Positions 16,270 to 22,452 of a stretch of DNA of 24,074 bases are shown piece after piece (positions within the stretch are counted from its first letter, which is position 1; the number at the start of each line of letters is the position of its first letter). Both the position numbers and the translations under genes were made by a program. The notes under the pieces are model-generated. The model was not told the DNA's origin and did no database searches. It worked only from the letters and a program-made list of their open reading frames with translations. This DNA is from Flavobacteriales bacterium UBA7443 (GTDB lineage: Bacteria; Bacteroidota; Bacteroidia; Flavobacteriales_D; Sanyastnellaceae): contig DLQB01000045.1 in assembly GCA_002477505.1 (NCBI GenBank), positions 1 through 24,074 of the forward strand, written 5' to 3'.

Positions 16270-17229
16270 ATGAAATCCAATCAAACCCGTTGTAAGCTTA
16301 TGAGGCTCGGCGCAAAAAAATTGGTATTCCTGTTGATCTCGTGCTCAGTCTTCTCCACAGGATTCGCACAAAATCGAAAAGCATCCTCAAACGGTCAGTC
16401 CCTGCAGGACGCCACCACCATTCCATACTTGCTAACGTTGCACGAGCGCATCGTTCAAGCCGCAAATGATAGTGTCCGTCTCCGAGCGCACCAGGACTTA
16501 CTCCAAGAAATGACAGCTGCATTCGAAACAGCCGACTTTTGGTCGCTGGATTCGGATTCATTGGCACAGCGGATTGGAATCGTCTCTTCTGGTGAGGGAC
16601 GAAATCGCTTGGCAATAATCACTTGGAACGTAGAGTTTGAAGATCGAACAAACAGGTATGGAGGCATTGTGCTGACACGCTCCAGTGACGATGAACAATT
16701 GGTGACGCCGCTCACATTCAAAGCTCCTAACTCCCAGCGAAACAAATTGGACCCAAAGAACCGGTACAGCCAAAAAAATTGGCCAGGTGCTATTTATTAC
16801 GACATTCTGGCTCGCAAGCAGGGCAGTCGGACAGTTTATACATTGCTGGGATGGGATGGCGCGGATGGAACACGGAACCGAAAAATCATCGAGACGCTGA
16901 GCGTGAATGGCAACCGCATCAAATTTGGGCTTCCCATCATTGACATCGGGAGAGCATCGGTGAAACGTCATATTCTCGAATACAATGACGCCGTCTCCAC
17001 GACCCTCAAGTGGCGCGAAGACATGGAAATGATCGTCATGGATCATTTGAGCCCATCCGATCCGGCAATGGCAGGATTTACAGCGTTTTACGGTCCCGAC
17101 TTTACTTACGACGGATTTTTCTGGCACCGCAACCATTGGGTGTTGAAAGAAGACATTGAGGTGCGCGATACCGAACTCAACGCGCCATGGAACAACCCTC
17201 GAAGATGGCGCCAGAGATCGCGCAATTGA
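16270..17229 (+). CDS. Exported protein of unknown function (first of pair)
   Basis: 319 residues, or 309 if it starts at the second Met (residue 11), which leaves a better signal peptide: basic, then VFLLISCSVFSTGFA with cleavage before Gln34. No further membrane span. The middle is beta-strand and Trp/Tyr-rich (ITWNVEFEDRTNRYGGIVL; TVYTLLGWDGADGTRNRKII), followed by a segment ending with GFFWHRNHWVLKEDIEV. The C-terminus is basic and Trp-rich (NNPRRWRQRSRN). I know similar proteins only as conserved Bacteroidota hypotheticals, and no catalytic motif is visible. It begins 8 bp after the ferredoxin stop and is followed after 28 bp by another exported protein, so all three are probably one transcript. 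Confidence 0.82.
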   Translation: MKSNQTRCKLMRLGAKKLVFLLISCSVFSTGFAQNRKASSNGQSLQDATTIPYLLTLHERIVQAANDSVRLRAHQDLLQEMTAAFETADFWSLDSDSLAQRIGIVSSGEGRNRLAIITWNVEFEDRTNRYGGIVLTRSSDDEQLVTPLTFKAPNSQRNKLDPKNRYSQKNWPGAIYYDILARKQGSRTVYTLLGWDGADGTRNRKIIETLSVNGNRIKFGLPIIDIGRASVKRHILEYNDAVSTTLKWREDMEMIVMDHLSPSDPAMAGFTAFYGPDFTYDGFFWHRNHWVLKEDIEVRDTELNAPWNNPRRWRQRSRN

Positions 17230-17257
17230 TTTTGGCTAAGAAGTGTATCTTCGTTCG

Positions 17258-18178
17258 ATGAAAATAAAATTTTCGTCTCACCTCGCGCTCATTCCTGCTG
17301 TGTCTATTTGCTTCTTGCTTATCAACGACGCTGCTCGAGCACAAAATGATATTCCCGTCCCTTCCGAGAGTAAAGAATCCCTCAAAGATTCATTGCCGTC
17401 TTCCCCACTATCCTTTGAGGAATTTTTGGCCGATTCACTCCGAATGGATTCTGCTCGAAAAGTTCAAACAGAACGCCAGGCAAACCTGAGGAAAGAGTTA
17501 AATGCATTGTCCCGGACAACCTTGGGAGAAGAAGTGCTTCAGTGGAGTCACTCCATGGACATCGAAGTTCAACGCGCTGGAAAAACCATTGCCCAACGCT
17601 TCTGGTTTGACGCGAATCTGAATGACGGTCCATTTCTTTGGCTTGGGGACACGCTACGCAGCGAAGAATGGCTTTGGTTCAATGCGGAACAACGTCGCAT
17701 GGCCACCTTGTTTTTGAATTCAGGACAAGGGAACTACATATCCAAGCGGTTGGCTGAAATGAGCAAAATGATGGGCAATGGCACTGAAATTGCCTCAAAG
17801 AAGTCCGACCCATGGAAGCTAGAAAAAGAGGGCGCAGAGTCGTTTTACAGCCTTCAAACCGAACAAGGCGAATACCGTCTCACGGTCGGAGAAAAAAATC
17901 CAACGCAAGCGAGCGCCACGGTAAACTGGCTCAAATTGCAGCCCATAGAGGGAATTATGTTGCCTGCAGCGGCTAAAAAGCTCCCCATTCAGTCGCTTTC
18001 ACTCAGCGACGCCAACGGCAGAACAACTTACGCCTTCAAAGTGCTGGTCAACAGGGATTTAGACCCCAAATTCGAGGTGGATCTGTCGGCCATTCACGTC
18101 AATGATCCGGAACGAAGCCTGAACGTCATTGCCAAGGAGTGGGCGGAAAAGAATAAAGTGAGAGAGACGGAAGAATAA
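17258..18178 (+). CDS. Exported protein of unknown function (second of pair)
   Basis: 306 residues. Signal peptide with cleavage near residue 27 (DAARA|QND). After a Ser/Pro/Glu-rich stretch (30-60) comes a helical charged region (60-90) and then mixed beta segments with Trp-rich patches (FLWLGDTLRSEEWLWF). The last 20 residues are highly charged. No lipobox, sorting domain or enzyme motif is seen, so I expect a periplasmic protein. I use ATG 17258; a GTG five codons upstream is also open. It follows the previous exported gene by 28 bp and converges on the Smr gene 21 bp away. I do not recognise the family. Confidence 0.8.
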   Translation: MKIKFSSHLALIPAVSICFLLINDAARAQNDIPVPSESKESLKDSLPSSPLSFEEFLADSLRMDSARKVQTERQANLRKELNALSRTTLGEEVLQWSHSMDIEVQRAGKTIAQRFWFDANLNDGPFLWLGDTLRSEEWLWFNAEQRRMATLFLNSGQGNYISKRLAEMSKMMGNGTEIASKKSDPWKLEKEGAESFYSLQTEQGEYRLTVGEKNPTQASATVNWLKLQPIEGIMLPAAAKKLPIQSLSLSDANGRTTYAFKVLVNRDLDPKFEVDLSAIHVNDPERSLNVIAKEWAEKNKVRETEE

Positions 18179-18191
18179 TGCTCGGATGGGC

Positions 18192-18207
18192 TTCGCTTCT
18201 CAGCGAA
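18192..18207. terminator. Small hairpin at a convergent junction
   Basis: TTCGCT-TCTC-AGCGAA is a perfect 6-bp stem with a 4-nt loop, lying between the plus-strand stop at 18178 and over the last codons of the Smr gene. It could stop transcription in both directions, but no run of T follows on either strand, so it is not a canonical intrinsic terminator. Confidence 0.3.
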
Positions 18208-18805
18208 ATGCGCGTTCACCAATCCACACTTCCGTTGCCCCGCTCCCATATTCTCTTGGGTCAGCGGAACGACAACTGCAATCTGGGTAATATGAATCTA
18301 CACGGCTCCAAATTTGATGCCGCAGCACACCTTGACCAATCCCATGGATGAACACTAATTTTTTCATCCGCTGGCGAATCCCAATTTGGAGCATGCGTTC
18401 GAAATGAGACAACTGGAGCTCGAGCATTGTGGTCGGGTCCAATCCCACCTGCGAATCCACAATCGCATGCATGTGCAAATCAATCTCCATATCTGATCGA
18501 TCACTCGCACGGTCATTCGCCTCCTTGTATTTGGTCTTGAAATCATTCTCCAAACGCTTTTTGTGCTCCGGTGAAACGTCCTGCTGCACGATTTCAAGCA
18601 CCGAAGGAACAACGCGCTCGTAAGCCATTTTTTCTTCCTTCGCATCTGCTATAATGAGCAGGCGTCCCGATTCGTAGGGGTACTCAAAGCCATTTTCATC
18701 TTCCACCATCACGCTCGTCTCTGAAATGACTTGGGTGACCACCCCCTGGCCCACTTCATCCAAAAAGCGAACTTTTGCTCCAACTTGTAGTGCTTTCAAT
18801 GCCAT
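18200..18805 (-). CDS. Smr-domain protein (MutS2/Smr family), compact form
   Basis: 201 residues. Residues 7-52 form a small SH3/KOW-like beta domain (VGAKVRFLDEVGQGVVTQV; SVMVEDENGFEYPY). A charged helical linker (57-105) leads to a C-terminal Smr domain with the conserved EIDLHMH (107-113) and HGIGQGVL (154-161), then YGSGATEVWIG. Smr domains bind nucleic acid and are often endonucleases, first known from MutS2; newer work links some to collided-ribosome handling. This protein has no MutS ATPase. The short layout without the DUF2027 middle section is, from memory, the form usual in Flavobacteriia. ATG 18805 is chosen because upstream codons do not fit the family. It is divergent from the serine hydrolase with 40 bp between starts. 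Confidence 0.9.
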   Translation of the reverse strand: MALKALQVGAKVRFLDEVGQGVVTQVISETSVMVEDENGFEYPYESGRLLIIADAKEEKMAYERVVPSVLEIVQQDVSPEHKKRLENDFKTKYKEANDRASDRSDMEIDLHMHAIVDSQVGLDPTTMLELQLSHFERMLQIGIRQRMKKLVFIHGIGQGVLRHQIWSRVDSYYPDCSCRSADPREYGSGATEVWIGERAFR

Positions 18806-18845
18806 CTGCGCGAAATTACGCATCCCGCACATTAAACCCGTAGCA

Positions 18846-20429
18846 ATGAGAAGCTCTTTATCTTCATTTCGCCTGATCCGACCCAATGCAATCTCAGCCA
18901 TTTTTGCCACTATCGCATTGACTTTTGCCCCGCTGGTCAACGGGCAGATCGACATTAAAACGAAACAACTTACCCGCATCGATGACGCGATGCTTCGCGC
19001 CGTAAGCTCAATGAATCTGCCCTCTATATCCGTGGCAATCGTTCAGGACGGAACGTTGCTGTGGAGCAATTCTCACGGCCTGTTGGATACACAGACACTG
19101 GCAAAAGCTACTCCTGACGCCCGTTACGCAGTGGCTTCCAATACCAAAGCCTTCACAAGTGCCGCTTTGGCGCAATTGGTCGATGCCGGAAAAATCAACT
19201 GGGATGATCGCGTCACGGACTACCTGCCCAGTTTCAAGCTCTACGACCCCTACGTGACCTCAGAATTGAGGATTCGGGATTTGTTGTGCCATCGATCTGG
19301 ACTGGCCACGTTTTCCGGTGATTTGTTATGGTACGGTTCCAGCTGGACATCGGACGAAGTATTGCAAAAAGCCCAATTTCTGAAACCGACGAGCTCGTTT
19401 CGAACCGAATTCGGCTACCAAAACATCCTCTTCATCGCTGCGGGAAAAATCATAGAGGTCGTTACTGGCCAAACCTGGAAAAATTGCATTCAAGACTCCC
19501 TTCTTTCCCGTATCGGAATGACTCAATCCATTCTCAGCGTAAGTGAGCTGGGAGATGGAGCACCGCAAGCGTTACCGCACAATGAAACAGCCGACGGCGG
19601 TCAGGTTCCCATCCAATGGGTAAACTGGGACAACATGGCTCCTGCTGGTGCCTTAATCGCCAGTGTTGAGGAAATGGCCAAGTGGATGATCGTGCAGCTG
19701 GATAGCGGCCGGGTTAGCAACCAAACCATTTGGAATCCGCAACGCACACAAGAAATGTGGACGATGCACACTCCCATTCCTGTATCAAGTTGGTACCGAT
19801 CCAAATTGCCTTCCATGCACTTTCGCGGTTATGGTCTGGGCTGGGAAATGACCACCTTGCACGGCCGGAAAATCGTCGGACATTCAGGGGGCTATGATGG
19901 CATGATCTCCCGTCAAATGCTGGTGCCTGAAGAAAAAATCGGCGTGTTTATCGTCACCAATACCAACAGCTCTGTCCCCTGGGCGCTTGGCTACGATATT
20001 TTAGACGTTTTGCTCGATCAAAATACTGATTTCAATTTGCTCACCTTCTTGGAAGAAAACAGAGCTTCCGAATCCGAAAAACAAGCAAAGGAAGCCGACA
20101 TACTCGCGTCAACACGCATCAAGGGCACCGCTCCTTCGCATGCCATAGCCGATTTCGCAGGAACATACACAGACCCCATGTACGGCACCATAGAGGTTGC
20201 GGAAAGTGATGGTGCATTGCAGCTTCAATTCATCCAAACGCCTTTGTTCCGGGCTGAATTGAAACATTGGCATTACGATACGTTCCAGTTGAATTGGTCC
20301 GAACAGATGATGCTGCCGAGCGGAATGGTTCATTTCTCAGTAGATGCCTCAGGAAAAGTTCAATCCCTCGACGTAGATGTTCCAAACCCCGATTTTGATT
20401 TTACTGAGCTTCATTTTATTCGGAATTAA
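18846..20429 (+). CDS. Secreted beta-lactamase-family serine hydrolase (class C / PBP-like)
   Basis: 527 residues. A signal peptide ends near residue 33 (APLVNG|Q). The beta-lactamase fold (PF00144) carries all three active-site motifs: SNTK (Ser98, Lys101), YQN (Tyr191, Asn193) and HSG (346-348). Such proteins are usually periplasmic or secreted esterases, peptidases or penicillin-binding proteins rather than resistance enzymes, so the substrate is open. The C-terminal region from about 434 (FAGTYTDPMYGTIEV) fits the small beta-barrel domain often attached to this group (DUF3471-like). ATG 18846 is chosen because it begins the basic part of the signal peptide; the open frame from 18726 lies inside the divergent Smr gene. 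It is followed after 43 bp by the endonuclease gene. Confidence 0.92.
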   Translation: MRSSLSSFRLIRPNAISAIFATIALTFAPLVNGQIDIKTKQLTRIDDAMLRAVSSMNLPSISVAIVQDGTLLWSNSHGLLDTQTLAKATPDARYAVASNTKAFTSAALAQLVDAGKINWDDRVTDYLPSFKLYDPYVTSELRIRDLLCHRSGLATFSGDLLWYGSSWTSDEVLQKAQFLKPTSSFRTEFGYQNILFIAAGKIIEVVTGQTWKNCIQDSLLSRIGMTQSILSVSELGDGAPQALPHNETADGGQVPIQWVNWDNMAPAGALIASVEEMAKWMIVQLDSGRVSNQTIWNPQRTQEMWTMHTPIPVSSWYRSKLPSMHFRGYGLGWEMTTLHGRKIVGHSGGYDGMISRQMLVPEEKIGVFIVTNTNSSVPWALGYDILDVLLDQNTDFNLLTFLEENRASESEKQAKEADILASTRIKGTAPSHAIADFAGTYTDPMYGTIEVAESDGALQLQFIQTPLFRAELKHWHYDTFQLNWSEQMMLPSGMVHFSVDASGKVQSLDVDVPNPDFDFTELHFIRN

Positions 20430-20472
20430 CTGCCATCAAACAAAGAATAAATCGTACCTTAATCCACTGTTA

Positions 20473-22248
20473 ATGAAATACTTTAAAATCATTACATCAA
20501 TGTTTTTATCACTTAAATTTAGGTGGGAACTTCGGAGCTTTATGTGTGTACTTGCGGCGCCAACTCTATTGGTTTCCAATGCTTTTGCCCAACCCGATGC
20601 ACCAGAAGGCCTCAACTCCGAGGCGCTAAGAACATGGCTCAAAACGGAATGGTACAACCCTTATTTTAATGATTTAGGCTACAACGGTGCACGAACACAA
20701 ATGTTTGGATACACGGATGAGTTAAACAGTACCATTCACTGTATTTACACGGGTTTTGAGCAACCATCTGAATTTACCACCTACCTCGATCCAATCAATA
20801 CGGAGCACATCATTCCACAAAGTTTCTTCGGTGGGATCTCTCCAATGAAATCAGATTTATTCAATATTCGCCCTTCCCACGGAAGTGCCAATTCATCCAG
20901 AGGAAACTCCCCTTACAGCGAGATCGCCGATGAAAACGCACAATGGTATGGGACCAACGCGAGTGGCGCTTACGTGACGCAAAGCAACGTTCCGGAGGAC
21001 CCTGAGAATTGGTCAAAACGATCGGGTTCTCTCTGGGAGCCCAAGGAAGATGTCAAAGGAGACATCGCCCGGAAGGTGTTTTACTTCTATACCATGTATC
21101 CAACCCAAGCGGGGGAAATATCGACTTTGGGGAATCCGGAAATGTTCTATGCATGGCACTTAGAAGATCCCGTATCTGCTTTCGAAGCCACACGTAATGA
21201 CCGAATCCAAGAGGTACAGGGCAATGCCAATCCATACATCTCTCACCCCGACTGGGTGGAGACCGCTTGGTTCTGGTCGGGTGCGGTGATCAATGGATGC
21301 ACCGATCCCATCGCATGCAATTATTCAGAGACGGCGAACACAGACGATGGCACTTGCTTTTACCCCGAAACGGGTTTGGACTGCGATGGCAATGCATTAG
21401 CAAGCTGTTCTTTGTTTTTCAGTGAATATGCCGAAGGCAGTTCAAACAACAAATACTTGGAAATCTACAACCCTGGTGTAGCGGAAGTTTCATTGGAAGG
21501 ATACGCCCTGGCCCATACGGTCAATGCACCTGCCGTTCCCGGGACATACGAAACATGGGTTGAACTCCCAACCACAGCAACTATTGCCCCCGGGAGCGTA
21601 TTCCGCGTTGTGCACTCACAAGCCACGCTGGAATTGCTCAACAACGCAGATTTCACCTACAGTAGCCTTTCCAATGGTGACGATGGTTTTGGACTGGTTT
21701 ATGGGACGCCAACCGATTTCGATTTGTTGGATATCATCGGAGATTGGAACGCAGATCCTGGCAGTGGTTGGCCTGTAGCTGGCATAGACAACGCAACAGC
21801 TAACCACACATTGATTCGAAAGCCAAGTGTATTGGATGGAAACGACGGCGATTGGATTGCATCGGCCGGAACCAATGAAACAGACTCCGAATGGGTGGTC
21901 TTGGAATCCGATGACTGGTCAGATTTCGGGCTGCATTCCGCAGACGGAACTTGCAGCACTGATGTGGAAGTCATCGAGGATGTAGTGGGATGCATGTATG
22001 CTGCCGCATGTAATTTCGACCCTGCGGCGACGTTGGACAATGGCGCGTGTGATTTTATCAGTTGCGAAGTCCCTGGTTGCACGTACATGAGTGCATTGAA
22101 CTTTGAACCGCTGGCCACTTTTGATGATGGAAGCTGCCTCTTTAATGACAATGTAAACACCTGTTCTTCAGACATTAATGGCGATAATCTCATCACGGTT
22201 GGCGACCTTCTCTTGCTTCTGACAGACTTCGGCGGAACGTGTCCTTAA
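20473..22248 (+). CDS. Secreted endonuclease I (EndA/NucM type) with Cys-rich repeats, lamin-tail domain and dockerin-like end
   Basis: 591 residues. Signal sequence to about residue 39 (VSNAFA|Q). The endonuclease I domain (PF04231) spans about 45-270: TEHIIPQSFF (110-119, catalytic His112), MKSDLFNIRP (125-134), NSSRGNSPY (140-148) and VKGDIARKVFYFYTMYP (194-210). This family cuts DNA and RNA non-specifically and is metal-dependent. Then come one Cys-rich repeat (275-295), a lamin-tail-like beta domain (about 312-490: SEYAEGSSNNKYLEIYNPG; ATANHTLIRK), and two more Cys-rich repeats (506-526, 535-555). The end (564-591) reads SSDINGDNLITVGDLLLLLTDFG, one EF-hand-like dockerin loop. No T9SS sorting domain is seen. 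Alternative starts are ATG 20500 and 20542. Role inferred: extracellular nucleic-acid breakdown for phosphorus or biofilm DNA. Confidence 0.9.
   Translation: MKYFKIITSMFLSLKFRWELRSFMCVLAAPTLLVSNAFAQPDAPEGLNSEALRTWLKTEWYNPYFNDLGYNGARTQMFGYTDELNSTIHCIYTGFEQPSEFTTYLDPINTEHIIPQSFFGGISPMKSDLFNIRPSHGSANSSRGNSPYSEIADENAQWYGTNASGAYVTQSNVPEDPENWSKRSGSLWEPKEDVKGDIARKVFYFYTMYPTQAGEISTLGNPEMFYAWHLEDPVSAFEATRNDRIQEVQGNANPYISHPDWVETAWFWSGAVINGCTDPIACNYSETANTDDGTCFYPETGLDCDGNALASCSLFFSEYAEGSSNNKYLEIYNPGVAEVSLEGYALAHTVNAPAVPGTYETWVELPTTATIAPGSVFRVVHSQATLELLNNADFTYSSLSNGDDGFGLVYGTPTDFDLLDIIGDWNADPGSGWPVAGIDNATANHTLIRKPSVLDGNDGDWIASAGTNETDSEWVVLESDDWSDFGLHSADGTCSTDVEVIEDVVGCMYAAACNFDPAATLDNGACDFISCEVPGCTYMSALNFEPLATFDDGSCLFNDNVNTCSSDINGDNLITVGDLLLLLTDFGGTCP
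21295..22137 (+). repeat. Three Cys-rich GCTDxxAxNY repeats in the nuclease gene
   Basis: Copies at 21295-21357, 21988-22050 and 22075-22137, each 21 codons with pattern GCxxxxAxNxxxxAxxDxGxC. The first stands between nuclease and lamin-tail domains, the other two follow one another before the C-terminal dockerin-like loop. The paired Cys and the Asp/Asn spacing suggest a small disulfide-closed, possibly calcium-binding linker. The same pattern continues in the next gene. Confidence 0.75.
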
Positions 22249-22400
22249 GGCCTTTGTTTCGGGCAAGATTTAATGTTTTCAAATCCGTATCGCACCCCGT
22301 TTGCAACGGATTGAACCCTTGGCTCAAACGTCATCTGGACTCCAATATTCATGACGAAACTCGCATCAAACAATAAATAATCGTTATTTCTGTCGACGAA

Positions 22401-22439
22401 TTGGTCTTTATCGGCTCCTAGCGCTTATATTAGGAGTCC
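22401..22439 (+). promoter_or_regulatory. Candidate promoter overlapping a hairpin, before the repeat-protein gene
   Basis: TTG (22401-22403) and TATATTAG (22426-22433, one mismatch to TAnnTTTG) are 22 bp apart. The -7 box lies in an inverted repeat CTCCTA (22415-22420) / TAGGAG (22431-22436), which extends to a GG/CC pair with one bulged base. The ATG follows at 22453. The hairpin could be an operator or a 5' leader structure. The rest of the 22249-22452 gap holds one more weak inverted repeat (AATCCGT 22282-22288 / ACGGATT 22306-22312) without a T run. Confidence 0.35.
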
Positions 22440-22452
22440 CAAATTGTCTGAC

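Noticed and set aside
18846..20429. Antibiotic-resistance beta-lactamase
   Set aside because: The fold and active-site motifs are shared with many esterases and peptidases; the C-terminal extra domain and the context do not point to resistance.
21699..22196. Antisense open frame of 165 codons opposite the nuclease gene
   Set aside because: It mirrors the lamin-tail and Cys-rich region, whose domains are clear on the plus strand.
22282..22312. Terminator after the nuclease gene (7-bp stem, 17-nt loop)
   Set aside because: Long loop and no T run; may be chance.
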